Below, piece by piece: positions 43,899 through 52,648 of a DNA stretch of 64,000 nucleotides. Origin of the DNA: Limnohabitans sp. T6-5 (GTDB lineage Bacteria > Pseudomonadota > Gammaproteobacteria > Burkholderiales > Burkholderiaceae_C); assembly GCF_003063315.1 (NCBI RefSeq), contig NZ_NERV01000002.1, forward strand, positions 496,001-560,000, in the 5' to 3' direction. The notes under the pieces are model-generated. The model did not search any database. It saw nothing but the letters and a program-made list of their open reading frames with translations, and was not told the origin of the DNA. Every line of letters begins with the position of its first letter. The first letter of the stretch is position 1. Both the position numbers and the translations under genes were made by a program.

Positions 43899-44318
43899 AT
43901 GAAATACCTGCACACCATGGTCCGGGTCGCAGACCTCGACGCATCGCTGCGCTTTTACCGGGATGCGCTGGGGCTGCAATTGCTGCGGCAATTCGATGTG
44001 CCCAGTGGCCGCTTCACGCTGGCTTTTCTGGCCGCCCCCGGCGACAGCCAGGCGCAAATCGAGCTGACCCACAACTGGGACGAATCGTCCTACACACAAG
44101 GCCGCAACTTCGGTCATGTGGCCTACGCCGTGGACGACATTTATGCCACCTGCCAACGGCTGCAAGACCACGGCGTGCAGATCGTGCGGCCGCCCCGTGA
44201 TGGCTATATGGCCTTTGTGCGCTCACCCGACCACATTTCCATTGAGCTGCTGCAAAGCGGCGCCCCCCTGCCTCCGGCCGAGCCCTGGGTGTCCATGCCC
44301 AACATCGGCCAGTGGTAA
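43899..44318 (+). CDS. Glyoxalase I-like protein, short form
   Basis: 139 residues from ATG at 43899 (MKYLHTMVRVADLD). Ligands His (YLHTMVRV), Glu (QIELTHNWD), His (FGHVAYAV), Glu (ISIELLQ). This is the short bacterial GloA form, often Ni/Co-dependent, so the cluster encodes both a long and a short glyoxalase I around a cytochrome c. It starts 16 bases after the cytochrome gene. Could also act on another glutathione or thiol adduct. Confidence 0.88.
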   Translation: MKYLHTMVRVADLDASLRFYRDALGLQLLRQFDVPSGRFTLAFLAAPGDSQAQIELTHNWDESSYTQGRNFGHVAYAVDDIYATCQRLQDHGVQIVRPPRDGYMAFVRSPDHISIELLQSGAPLPPAEPWVSMPNIGQW

Positions 44319-44350
44319 ATCACCCTCACCCTGACTCACCCGCCACGGCC

Positions 44351-45175
44351 ATGAACTGCACCGTATCCCCCACACTCGACACCATCAGCCACGACCACGA
44401 GGCCCAGCAAGACTGGCCGCCCCATTGGGCCGTGGCCTACATGCCCGGCTCCTTGCCCATGGGCGGCGTGGTGCCCATGACGCCGATTCATGCCTTCAGC
44501 AGCAGCCCCCGTGCGCTGCAACTGAAAACGCAAACCAGCCTGAAATCGGTCCGCCACGACATTGAACTCGGTGGCTTGCTGGCGTTTGAGATTTCAGAGT
44601 TGATCACGCCCGAAGAAGCCGATGCCATCGTCACCGCCAGCGAACTGCTGGGCTACCGCGACGAAGCCCCCGGCATCCAGACGCCCCCGGGCATGCGCAT
44701 GAACAAATCGGTGCACTGGGTGGCCGACGACCGTTTGCTCGACCCTTTGATGAGCCGCATGCGGCATCTGCTGCCCCCCAGCATCGACGGCCAACCTCTT
44801 TACGGCCTGCTCAGCCAGCGCCTGAACATGTACCGCTACGACGCCAACGACGTCTTCAACCGCCATGTGGATGGACAATGGCCCGGCTACAGCCTGAGCG
44901 ATGACCGCCGCGACATGCTGCAGTGGGGCGACAGCGTGCGTTCTGGCCTGACCATGATCCTTTACCTCAATGGCCCGGAAGACGGCGTCAGCGGTGGCTG
45001 CACCCGGCTGTTCAGGCCCGATGGCAGCGGGGTCGATGTGTTGCCCCGCAAGGGCTCTGCCCTGTTCTTTCGCCACGGCTTTGGCCCCCACTCGGTGGTG
45101 CACGAAGGCCGTCAGGTGGGTGCCGGGGCGTCCAAATACGTGGCTCGCATCAACATCATGTACGGGCTGGAGTGA
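44351..45175 (+). CDS. 2-oxoglutarate/Fe(II) oxygenase, prolyl-4-hydroxylase-like
   Basis: 274 residues from ATG at 44351; a GTG 39 bases upstream overlaps the preceding gene. The jelly-roll core carries the HxD of VFNRHVDGQWPG, the distal His in FGPHSVVHEG, and a basic residue for 2-oxoglutarate in SKYVARINIMYG. The QRLNMYRYDANDVFN segment is typical of P4Hc-domain oxygenases. Substrate unknown; perhaps a protein or small molecule linked to the upstream oxidoreductases. Last gene of the plus-strand run. Confidence 0.82.
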   Translation: MNCTVSPTLDTISHDHEAQQDWPPHWAVAYMPGSLPMGGVVPMTPIHAFSSSPRALQLKTQTSLKSVRHDIELGGLLAFEISELITPEEADAIVTASELLGYRDEAPGIQTPPGMRMNKSVHWVADDRLLDPLMSRMRHLLPPSIDGQPLYGLLSQRLNMYRYDANDVFNRHVDGQWPGYSLSDDRRDMLQWGDSVRSGLTMILYLNGPEDGVSGGCTRLFRPDGSGVDVLPRKGSALFFRHGFGPHSVVHEGRQVGAGASKYVARINIMYGLE

Positions 45176-45181
45176 TCAGGC

Positions 45182-45397
45182 TCACCGTGGGGTACGCAGG
45201 GGTTTGAGCAAATCGCTCAGACCGTTGTGGTCGATCTCTTGCATAAGCCGCAACAACTGGCCGACCTCGCCTTTGGGAAAGCCTTCCCGCGCAAACCAGT
45301 TGAGGTAGTGACCGGGCAAGTCGGCGATCAACGTGCCCTTGTGTTTGCCAAAGGGCATGGGCGTACTGACCAGCTTCATCAGATCGTCGGGTTTCAT
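45182..45397 (-). CDS. DUF3820 family protein
   Basis: 71 residues. MPFGKHKGTLIADLPGHYLNWFAREGFP matches the short DUF3820 family, in which FGKYKG and LPxxYLxW are the recurring blocks; it is sometimes labelled a putative quorum-sensing-regulated virulence factor. No known biochemical function. Convergent with the oxygenase gene, which ends seven bases away. Confidence 0.8.
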   Translation of the reverse strand: MKPDDLMKLVSTPMPFGKHKGTLIADLPGHYLNWFAREGFPKGEVGQLLRLMQEIDHNGLSDLLKPLRTPR

Positions 45398-45431
45398 GCT
45401 TGCGCCCTCACTTCACGCCTCACGCCTCGCT

Positions 45432-46238
45432 TCACAACTCGGCCCAAAGCCAAGCCCGCACACGCGCATGAAATGCTTCGGGCCGTGAAATCATCACCCA
45501 ATGCCCGCAGGGCAAGCCCTGCACCGCACTGCCGGGCGTGGCGGCAATTTTTTCAAGCCATTGGGCGGAATGGAACATGAAGGGCTTGCGCTCACCATAG
45601 ACAAACAGGAGCGGCATGGGCAACTGAATTTGAGCCGCGCCTTTGAATCCACCCGCTGTGCCGAACCACTGCATGGCGTAGGGGTAGTTCATCTTGTGGG
45701 TGATGCGCTCTGGGTCGGTCGGGCAACGCAGCCAGCGCGCCATGGCGCGGGTCATGCGGCTGCCCAGATTGCCACCGATTTTCCAGGCCAAAGCCAACCA
45801 GACTTGGTAGCCCATCACAGACAGTTTTTCCTTGGCGCCCCAGCTGCGCAGCAAGGCGCCTGAATTGTGGTCACCCACGTCCACCGCCACCACGCGGGCC
45901 ACACAATCAGGGTGGCGCATGGCGAACTCATAACCAAAGATGCAGCCCCAGTCGTGCAGCATCAGGGTCACGGCTTTGCCAAGGCTGATCCGGTCCACGA
46001 TCTGGCGCAGCAGCTGGCACATGTCAGCCAAGCTGGTGGCAGAGGGGCCGGTTTCAAAACCCGGCAGCGTCAGGCGCGCGCAGGTGGCACGGTCTTGCAA
46101 AGCGGCCACGGTGCCGTCCCAAAGCGCACGGGTGTCGGGCCATCCGTGCAGCATGAGGATGACTTCGTCGCCCTGGCCTTGCAGCCAGACTTCGGTGTCG
46201 TGGACGGTGATGCAAATGTCTGTGGTGTTGGAACTCAT
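45432..46238 (-). CDS. Alpha/beta-fold hydrolase, epoxide hydrolase/dehalogenase-like
   Basis: 268 residues from ATG at 46238 (MSSNTTDICITV). HGWPDTRALWD is the oxyanion loop; the nucleophile elbow reads LMLHDWGCIFGYEFA, i.e. an Asp nucleophile as in epoxide hydrolases and haloalkane dehalogenases rather than Ser. The catalytic His is in GHWVMISRPEAF. Activity not predictable beyond the subgroup. Followed downstream by the DUF3820 gene on the same strand. Confidence 0.8.
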   Translation of the reverse strand: MSSNTTDICITVHDTEVWLQGQGDEVILMLHGWPDTRALWDGTVAALQDRATCARLTLPGFETGPSATSLADMCQLLRQIVDRISLGKAVTLMLHDWGCIFGYEFAMRHPDCVARVVAVDVGDHNSGALLRSWGAKEKLSVMGYQVWLALAWKIGGNLGSRMTRAMARWLRCPTDPERITHKMNYPYAMQWFGTAGGFKGAAQIQLPMPLLFVYGERKPFMFHSAQWLEKIAATPGSAVQGLPCGHWVMISRPEAFHARVRAWLWAEL

Positions 46239-46276
46239 GGCACAAGTCCTGAAAAAAATGGGCACGGGCTGTTGTT

Positions 46277-46396
46277 GTAGGAGCCCCGCCCCCGGGGCGA
46301 TGGTTTGTGGTCTGCGAGGGGTCTATCGCGGCGAGGGCGCCGCTCCTACAAAAGGAAAGCCCCCCAAATAGCGGCGAGGTCGCCGCTCCTACAAAA
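46277..46396. repeat. Three REP-like palindromic repeats
   Basis: Three units sharing a GTAGGAGC end and a GC-rich palindrome: 46277-46302 in forward sense (GTAGGAGCCCCGCCCCCGGGGC), then 46327-46353 and 46370-46396 in reverse sense (GCGGCGAGG.CGCCGCTCCTACAAAA). The last two are nearly identical and about 43 bases apart. They lie in the 172-base gap between the hydrolase start and the aminotransferase stop. Form and GTAGGAGC head match REP elements mobilised by RAYT transposases in other proteobacteria. Confidence 0.75.
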
Positions 46397-46410
46397 GACA
46401 CACCCCAAAC

Positions 46411-47610
46411 TCAGTCCAACGCCTTGGCCAGACGCGAAACACCTTCAAGGATCTTGTCTTCGCCCACGGTGGCAAAGCTCAGGCGGAAGGTGGCGTGGTC
46501 CGGGTTGGCGCAGAAAAACGGCGTGCCCGGGACAAAGGCCACACCATTGTCGATGGCGCGTTTGGCGAACACGTTGCCGTCATTCACCTTGCCGCCCGAA
46601 CCCGTGAGACGCGCCCAGACGAACAGGCCGCCTTGGGGCTGCACAAATTCCACCGCATCACCTAGCTCACGGCGCAGCGCGTCGCCCATCGTTTGAGCAC
46701 GCTTGGCATAGACGGCACGCACTTTGTCCAGCGTGGCGGGCATGCGGCCGGCCTTGAGGTATTGCGCGGCCGTGGCCTGGGCAAAGGTGCTGGTGTGGGC
46801 GTCGCTGAACTGTTTGCACATGGTGGCACGCGACAGCAACTCGGCCGGGGCGATCATCCAGCCCACGCGCAAGCCGGGCGACAACACTTTGGAGAGAGAT
46901 CCACAATGCACCAGCAGCTCGCGGCTGCCGGGCACCGATGCGCTCATGGCCAGCAGGCTGGGCGGCGGCGCTTCACCAAAATACAAATCGCCATAGGGGT
47001 CGTCTTCCACGATCAGGGTCTGGTGCTTCACAGCCATCTCCAGCACCTGTTGGCGGCGCTCGGCGCTGAGCAAGGCACCACTAGGGTTGCCAAAGGTGGG
47101 GATCAAATAAACAAATTTTGGTTTGTGCTCAGCGATCAGCTTTTCCAGCTCATCGGTCTTGACGCCGTGGCCGTCCACCGGGGCGCTGATGAGTTCCGCC
47201 CCATACAAACGGAAGCACTGGATGGTGGCCAAAAAGGTCGGGCCTTCCACGATCACCTTGTCGCCCGGGCTGATCATGGTCTTGCCGATCAAATCCAGCG
47301 CCTGCTGGCTGCCGGTGGTCACGATCAGCTGTTCGGCGGTCACGTCTTGGGCGCCCTTTTGGCCCATGAAGTGGGCCAGTTGCTCGCGCAGCGGGCCAAA
47401 ACCTTCGGTCGCGCCGTATTGCAGCGCCGCGCCTGGGTCTTGCGTCAGCGCGGCATTGCTGGCTTCGCGGATGCCGTCCACATCAAACATGGCGCTGTCG
47501 GGAAAGCCACCCGCAAAGCTGATGATGCCCGGCTTGCCTAAAAGCTTGAAAAGCTCTCGGATGGCGGAGGTTTCGACGTTGTTGAGGCGGTCGGCAAATT
47601 GCAAAGGCAT
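46411..47610 (-). CDS. PLP-dependent aminotransferase, 2-aminoadipate/MocR-like fold type I
   Basis: 399 residues from ATG at 47610 (MPLQFADRLNNVETSAIREL), preceded by GGGAAG; longer frames upstream are spurious. Family marks: ISFAGGFPDSAMFD, VTTGSQQALDLIGKTM, IVEGPTFLATIQ, IVEDDPYGDLYF, and the PLP lysine in GSLSKVLSPGLRVGW. This group includes LysN, KAT/AadAT-like and valine/2-aminoadipate aminotransferases; the specific substrate is not decidable here. Divergent from nth, with a 54-base gap. Confidence 0.87.
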   Translation of the reverse strand: MPLQFADRLNNVETSAIRELFKLLGKPGIISFAGGFPDSAMFDVDGIREASNAALTQDPGAALQYGATEGFGPLREQLAHFMGQKGAQDVTAEQLIVTTGSQQALDLIGKTMISPGDKVIVEGPTFLATIQCFRLYGAELISAPVDGHGVKTDELEKLIAEHKPKFVYLIPTFGNPSGALLSAERRQQVLEMAVKHQTLIVEDDPYGDLYFGEAPPPSLLAMSASVPGSRELLVHCGSLSKVLSPGLRVGWMIAPAELLSRATMCKQFSDAHTSTFAQATAAQYLKAGRMPATLDKVRAVYAKRAQTMGDALRRELGDAVEFVQPQGGLFVWARLTGSGGKVNDGNVFAKRAIDNGVAFVPGTPFFCANPDHATFRLSFATVGEDKILEGVSRLAKALD

Positions 47611-47664
47611 GGTGTATCTTCCCGTGTTGTCTTGGCCGACATTTTGCCAACATCCGGACGCCCC

Positions 47665-48306
47665 ATGAAACCCGCACAAATTGAATCTTTTTTTGCCACC
47701 TTGCAAGCGGCCAACCCCATGCCCGTGACCGAGCTGGAATACACCAGCGTGTTCGAGTTGCTGGCCGCCGTATTGCTGTCGGCCCAGGCCACCGACGTGG
47801 GCGTGAACAAGGCCACGCGCAAGCTGTTCCCGGTGGCGGGCACACCGCAAAAAATTCTGGACCTCGGGCTGGAGGGGCTGCAGAGCTACATCAAAACGAT
47901 TGGCCTGTACCGCAGCAAAGCCAAGCACCTGATGGAAACCTGCCGCATTCTGGTGGAGCAGCACGGCGGCCAAGTGCCCCGCACCCGTGAAGCCCTAGAA
48001 GCCCTGCCTGGGGTGGGCCGCAAAACGGCCAACGTGGTGCTCAACTCCGCTTTTGGCGAGCCCACCATGGCGGTGGACACGCACATCTTCAGGCTGGGCA
48101 ACCGCACGGGACTGGCCCCCGGAAAAACGCCCTTGGAAGTGGAGCAAAAGCTGCTCAAGCGCATTCCAGCCAAATACCTGGTCGATGCGCACCACTGGCT
48201 GATCCTGCACGGACGCTATGTGTGCCAGGCCCGCAAACCCTTGTGTGGGCAGTGCGCGGTGGCGGCGTTTTGCGACTTCAAGCCCAAAACCAGCGCGATT
48301 CAATAA
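47665..48306 (+). CDS. nth: Endonuclease III
   Basis: DNA glycosylase/AP lyase for oxidised pyrimidines. 213 residues from ATG at 47665 (MKPAQIESFF). Helix-hairpin-helix with catalytic Lys in ALPGVGRKTANVV, catalytic Asp in MAVDTHIFRLGNR, and the [4Fe-4S] loop C-x6-C-x2-C-x5-C in VCQARKPLCGQCAVAAFC. Complete. Confidence 0.97.
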   Translation: MKPAQIESFFATLQAANPMPVTELEYTSVFELLAAVLLSAQATDVGVNKATRKLFPVAGTPQKILDLGLEGLQSYIKTIGLYRSKAKHLMETCRILVEQHGGQVPRTREALEALPGVGRKTANVVLNSAFGEPTMAVDTHIFRLGNRTGLAPGKTPLEVEQKLLKRIPAKYLVDAHHWLILHGRYVCQARKPLCGQCAVAAFCDFKPKTSAIQ

Positions 48307-48624
48307 CGCTCTGTGCTCCCCCCAGAGACTGCAGCACCCCGCCCTCTTCATCCGGTTCAGCGCCGACAGGTGAGGCGCACAAGCCTGCCATCAATGCGAC
48401 AAAACACCCCAGAAAAGGTGCTGCATTGGTTTTTTGATGTCATTTTTATCCATGCGTCGTGCGCTTGATGACACGGTCAGCCCCTCTGGGGGAAGGTAAA
48501 ATGCCCCAAGACGGTGCTGCCTGATGCAGCCATTTTCTTCAGCCGTCGCACTCCCCGCCCACTTGATCGACCCCAAGGAGCCTCCCGCACTCGGCCCGCC
48601 GAGCGCAATGCTCCGACTGAATCC
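48307..48624. other. 318-base intergenic region upstream of the DUF3348 operon
   Basis: No gene supported. A T-rich stretch at 48426-48460, a -10-like TAAAAT at 48497-48502 without a well-spaced -35, and a small hairpin GCTGC/GCAGC at 48514-48528. An in-frame upward extension of the next gene to 48514 is possible but looks non-coding. The promoter of the four-gene operon probably lies here. Confidence 0.5.
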
Positions 48625-49407
48625 ATGACGCAAGCCTCTGTGCGTACCCCGCTCCACCGCTCCCACCTCATGCGCTTTCTCACCGAGCAAGGCATGGTGG
48701 AGGCGGCTGTGCCCGTCGCCGATGTGGGGGTGCGGCTGGGCGAATGGCTGGACTTTCGCCAGGCCATCACCTTGCACGGCGTGCTCAACCCCGAGACTGC
48801 AACGCAAGCCACCGAGTCTGCCGCCCCCACACGCCGCGCAGGCGTGATGACCGGCGAGGCGCTGAGCCGCTATGTGGACAAGTTCCGGGCGCAGTGGGTG
48901 CAATCCATCGCTCAAGGCGGCGCCCCTGGCCCGGGACTCACGCGCATTGAGATGCCGCCGGCTGAGCTGGATGCGCCCGTCGAGCTGAAAACCGCTTTTG
49001 AGCCCTACCGCCGCTTTTATGCCGCCCACCAGCGGCAAATGGAAACCGCCGTGCGCAATTTGCGCTCGCAAGTGCGGGGACAGCTGAACAAAAGCTCGAA
49101 GGCCTTGCAACAACTGGCCACACTCGATGCCGCTTTTGAAAACATCCTGAGCGAACGCGAAGCGGTTTTGCTGGGCAAGGTGCCCAAACTGCTCGAAAAA
49201 CGTTTTGCGCAAGCCCTCAAACAACACATCAAGAAACACGCCGAAAGCCCCGCTGCCGAAGAGGCCAGGCCAGAGCAGCCACTGATCTGGCTCATGGCGC
49301 TGCGCCAGGACTTGCGCAGCGCCTTGCTGGCCGAGCTGGACACGCGTATGCAGCCCACGCTGGGCCTTCTTGAAGCCTTCAACGCAGACAACACCACAAA
49401 ACAATGA
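48625..49407 (+). CDS. DUF3348 family protein, first gene of the stator-like operon
   Basis: 260 residues from ATG at 48625 (MTQASVRTPLHRSHLMRFL). No signal peptide or membrane segment; mostly helical and soluble. Recognised by pattern and neighbourhood as DUF3348: early RFLTEQGMVEA, a central FEPYRRFYAAHQRQMETAVR and a C-terminal WLMALRQDLRSALLAELDTR. Function unknown. Its stop overlaps the DUF802 channel gene by four bases (ATGA), so synthesis of the two is coupled; a cytosolic partner of the motor tail is a reasonable guess. Confidence 0.75.
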   Translation: MTQASVRTPLHRSHLMRFLTEQGMVEAAVPVADVGVRLGEWLDFRQAITLHGVLNPETATQATESAAPTRRAGVMTGEALSRYVDKFRAQWVQSIAQGGAPGPGLTRIEMPPAELDAPVELKTAFEPYRRFYAAHQRQMETAVRNLRSQVRGQLNKSSKALQQLATLDAAFENILSEREAVLLGKVPKLLEKRFAQALKQHIKKHAESPAAEEARPEQPLIWLMALRQDLRSALLAELDTRMQPTLGLLEAFNADNTTKQ

Positions 49408-52001
49408 AACGCTATTCCTTCGAAACCGCCTTCGGTCTGGGTGCATTGGCTGTCCTCTGGGTGGCAGCGTCCGTGGCCAGCAGCCACCTGCTGGTCCTGG
49501 TGATGACCGCCTTCATTGGCGGGGTCTATGTCTTTGGCGCCCTGGAGTTGCGCCAATACCGGGCCACCAGCGCCGCCTTGCGTCAGGCCCTGACCGACAT
49601 CCCGCAAGACCTGATCACGCTGAACGACTGGCTGATCACCCTGCCCGCTGCACTGCACAACCCGGTGCGCCAGCGCATTGAGGGCGAGCGTGTGGGCCTG
49701 CCCGGCCCTGCCCTCACGCCTTATCTGGTGGGCCTTTTGGTCATGCTGGGCATGCTGGGCACGTTTTTGGGCATGGTGGTCACGCTCAACGGCGCGGTGT
49801 TTGCATTGGAAGGCTCCAGCAACCTTGCGGGCATTCGCGCCGCGTTTTCTGAGCCCATCAAAGGCCTGGGGCTGGCCTTTGGCACCTCGGTCGCTGGTGT
49901 CGCCACCTCGGCCATGCTGGGCTTGATGAGCAGCTTGGCGCGGCGCGAGCGTGCGCAGGCCTCACAGTTTCTGGACACGCAGATCGCCACCCGCCTGCGC
50001 GGCTTCTCGCTCACGCACCAGCGCCAGGAAACCTTCAAGGCCCTGCAACAACAAACGCAGGCCCTGCCCCAAGTCGTGCAGCAACTGCAGGCCATGATGG
50101 TGCAGATGGCCAAGACCAGCGAGCACATCAATGAGCGCCTGCTGGCCAACCAGCAAAGCTTTCACCAGGAAGTGCACACCGCCTACACCGGCCTGGCGCA
50201 ATCGGTGGACCAATCGCTGCGCACCAGCCTGAGCCACAGCATGCAGGTGGCCAGCGACGGCATTCGCCCTGTGGTGCAGGCCACCATGGCGCAATTGTCC
50301 GAGCAAGCCCAAAGCATGAACGAGCGCTTGCTGCTCAGCACACAAGCGCAAATGAGCGCGCTCAACGACCAGTTCAGCGCCACGGCGGCCCAGGTGGCCC
50401 AAAGCTACACCACTGCACTGGCCCAAAACGACGCCGCCAACACCGGACTGATCGAGCGCGTCGGCCAGACGCTGGACGCCTTCAGCCAAACGTTTGAACA
50501 ACGCGCACAAGACTTGGTGGCCACGATCCACACCACCTCCACCCAGCAACTGGCGCAGCAAAGCAGCGCCGACCAGCAACGACTGGAGAGCTGGACAACA
50601 TCGCTGGAAGGCATGGCCACAGCGCTGAGCCAGCAGTGGCAAGCCTCGGGAACGCAAACCTTGGCGCAGCAGCAAGCCATTTGCGACACGCTGACCCAAA
50701 CCGCACAAGACATCACACAACAGGTCCAAGCGCACGCCAGCCAGACATTGGCTGACCTCACCCGCCAGCAAGACCATCAAACCACTGCCGATCAGCAACG
50801 ACTGGAGGCCTGGCAAGCATCGCTGCAAGCCACGGCCGCTTCGCTGCAAAATCAGTGGCAAACCGCAGGTGACCAAACCCTCGCTCAACAAGAGCAGATC
50901 TGCAACACGCTCACACAAACAGCCAGTCTGGTGACTGAACAAGTCCAGGCCCACACCCGCCAAACCCTGGCCGATTTGCAACGCGTGCAATCCGAACAAG
51001 CCAGCAGCGACCAGCAGCGCCTGCAAGCATGGCAAGACTGCCTGCAAGCCACGGCCAGTGCGCTGCAAAGCCAGTGGCAACAGTCGGGTGACCAAACCCT
51101 GGCGCAGCAGCAGCAAATCTGCGACACGCTGACGCAGACCGCACAAGACATCACCACCCACACACAGACACAGGCCACCCAGACTTTGGCCGAGATCACC
51201 CGGCTCATGGCCAGCAGCGAGGCGCTCATGCAAGCGCGCATCGCCTCTGAGGCGCAATGGGCCGACCAAAATGCACAACGCGCCAACGAACTGAGCGATG
51301 TGCTGCGCACCGAGCTGTCGGCCCTGCGCGATGCCGAAGAAGAGCGCGGCCAAGCCGCAGTCGCCCGTTTGGCCGAGCTGCAAACTGCCGTGACCGCGCA
51401 CCTGAGCACCCTGGGCACAGCGCTCGAAGACCCGATCACCCGCTTGATCGAAACCGCCTCTGAGGCGCCCAAAGCCGCCGCCGAAGTCATCGGCCAGCTG
51501 CGTCAGGAAATCTCGGTCAGCGTGGCGCGCGACAACACCTTGCTCGAAGAGCGCACCCGCATCATGGCAACGCTCAGCAGCTTGCTGGACGCCATACACC
51601 ACGCGTCCACCGAACAACGCGGCGTGATCGACAGCCTGGTGAGCAGCTCTGCCGTCACCCTGGAGCAAGCCAACAGCCAGTTCGTGGCGCACGTCAGCAG
51701 CGAATCGGCCAAATTGGGCGACATCGCCGCACAGGTCACGGCCAGCGCCGTGGATGTGGCCAGTCTGGGCGAAACCTTCAGCTTTGCTGTGCGTGCCTTC
51801 AATGAGGCCAATGAAAAGCTCATGAGCCAGCTGCAACGCATTGAGCAAGCCATGGACAAATCCATGACGCGCAGCGACGAACAACTGGCTTACTACGTGG
51901 CGCAGGCCCGCGACATCATCGACCTGAGCATCACCTCGCAAAAAGACGTGCTGGAGACCCTGCAACACCACGCCAGCCTGGCCACTGAAGGAGCCGCCTG
52001 A
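49404..52001 (+). CDS. DUF802 protein: MotA/TolQ/ExbB-like channel with long coiled-coil tail
   Basis: 865 residues. Four membrane segments at about 9-27, 28-48, 106-128 and 152-178. The last two carry the MotA/TolQ/ExbB proton-channel pattern: MLGMLGTFLGMVVTLN and GLGLAFGTSVAGVATSAML. From about residue 185 to the end it is a continuous Gln/Ala/Thr-rich helix expected to form a cytoplasmic coiled-coil tail. Residues 390-608 are three tandem 73-residue repeats each beginning DQQRL and containing ICDT/ICNTLTQTA. Layout (channel plus long tail) is that of ZorA in Zorya defence. Overlaps its neighbours by four and one bases. DUF802 is uncharacterised as far as I know. Confidence 0.82.
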   Translation: MKRYSFETAFGLGALAVLWVAASVASSHLLVLVMTAFIGGVYVFGALELRQYRATSAALRQALTDIPQDLITLNDWLITLPAALHNPVRQRIEGERVGLPGPALTPYLVGLLVMLGMLGTFLGMVVTLNGAVFALEGSSNLAGIRAAFSEPIKGLGLAFGTSVAGVATSAMLGLMSSLARRERAQASQFLDTQIATRLRGFSLTHQRQETFKALQQQTQALPQVVQQLQAMMVQMAKTSEHINERLLANQQSFHQEVHTAYTGLAQSVDQSLRTSLSHSMQVASDGIRPVVQATMAQLSEQAQSMNERLLLSTQAQMSALNDQFSATAAQVAQSYTTALAQNDAANTGLIERVGQTLDAFSQTFEQRAQDLVATIHTTSTQQLAQQSSADQQRLESWTTSLEGMATALSQQWQASGTQTLAQQQAICDTLTQTAQDITQQVQAHASQTLADLTRQQDHQTTADQQRLEAWQASLQATAASLQNQWQTAGDQTLAQQEQICNTLTQTASLVTEQVQAHTRQTLADLQRVQSEQASSDQQRLQAWQDCLQATASALQSQWQQSGDQTLAQQQQICDTLTQTAQDITTHTQTQATQTLAEITRLMASSEALMQARIASEAQWADQNAQRANELSDVLRTELSALRDAEEERGQAAVARLAELQTAVTAHLSTLGTALEDPITRLIETASEAPKAAAEVIGQLRQEISVSVARDNTLLEERTRIMATLSSLLDAIHHASTEQRGVIDSLVSSSAVTLEQANSQFVAHVSSESAKLGDIAAQVTASAVDVASLGETFSFAVRAFNEANEKLMSQLQRIEQAMDKSMTRSDEQLAYYVAQARDIIDLSITSQKDVLETLQHHASLATEGAA
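50571..51227 (+). repeat. Three tandem 219-bp (73-residue) repeats in the DUF802 tail
   Basis: Units start at 50571, 50790 and 51009, exactly 219 bases apart, each opening with DQQRL and sharing QW..(S/A)G.QTLAQQ..IC.TLTQTA.. and QTLA(D/E). No frame change. In-phase units of constant length suggest a rod whose length can be changed in steps of one unit. Confidence 0.9.
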
Positions 52002-52648
52002 TGCTCGAGCACGACGCAGATGTCGAGTCCACCGCGCCGACCTGGATGTCGTTTGCCGACCTGATGACGGGCCTGCTGGGCGCGTTTGTGCTGCTGCTGG
52101 TGGGTGTCATGGCGGCTCAGCTGGACATGGCCACCAAGCTCGAAACCGAAGTTCACAAGCGCCAGGCCGAAGAGCAAAAGCGCATGTCGCTGGAAAAAGC
52201 CCTGGCCATTCCTTTGGCCAGTGGTCGAATCACGCTCAACAACGGCCGCATCGGCATCAGTGGCAAGCTGCTGTTTGAGCTGAACTCCGACAAGCTCGAA
52301 CCCGAAGGCCGCAAATTGCTCAAGAGCCTGGTGCTGCCGCTGCGCAGTTATTTGCAGTCGCGTGACGAAATGCTCATGGTCAGCGGCTTCACCGATGACC
52401 AGTCCATCAAAAGCCGCAACCGCAAATTTGAAGACAACTGGGAACTCTCGGCCCAGCGCTCACTGACCGTCACGCGCACCCTGATCGAAGAAGGCATGCC
52501 GTCTTCCATGCTGTTTGCCGCCGCCTTTGGCAAAGAACAGCCCCTGGTGCCCAACAGCAACGAAAAAGCCCGTGCCCAGAACCGCCGCGTGGAAATGGCC
52601 CCCGTGCCCAAAGCCAGCAACAGCGCCCAAGCCTCAAACACCCCATGA
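52001..52648 (+). CDS. OmpA/MotB-like peptidoglycan-binding stator partner
   Basis: 215 residues. One membrane segment (about 17-40) reads WMSFADLMTGLLGAFVLLL: the F-A-D-L-M-T with Asp20 is the proton-site signature of MotB and ZorB. The periplasmic part ends in an OmpA-like peptidoglycan-binding domain (LLFELNSDKLEPEGRKLL, NWELSAQRSLTVTRTLIEEG, ARAQNRRVEM). A short stalk (residues 45-75) lies between. Start shares one base with the DUF802 stop (TGATG); the end overlaps the DUF2894 gene by four. With the DUF802 protein it should form an inner-membrane, cell-wall-anchored, ion-driven complex. Confidence 0.87.
   Translation: MLEHDADVESTAPTWMSFADLMTGLLGAFVLLLVGVMAAQLDMATKLETEVHKRQAEEQKRMSLEKALAIPLASGRITLNNGRIGISGKLLFELNSDKLEPEGRKLLKSLVLPLRSYLQSRDEMLMVSGFTDDQSIKSRNRKFEDNWELSAQRSLTVTRTLIEEGMPSSMLFAAAFGKEQPLVPNSNEKARAQNRRVEMAPVPKASNSAQASNTP

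Noticed and set aside
49404..52001. DUF802 protein considered as a chemoreceptor because of its membrane segments and long coiled coil
   Set aside because: No HAMP domain or conserved receptor hairpin tip; the third and fourth membrane segments match the MotA/ExbB channel pattern instead.
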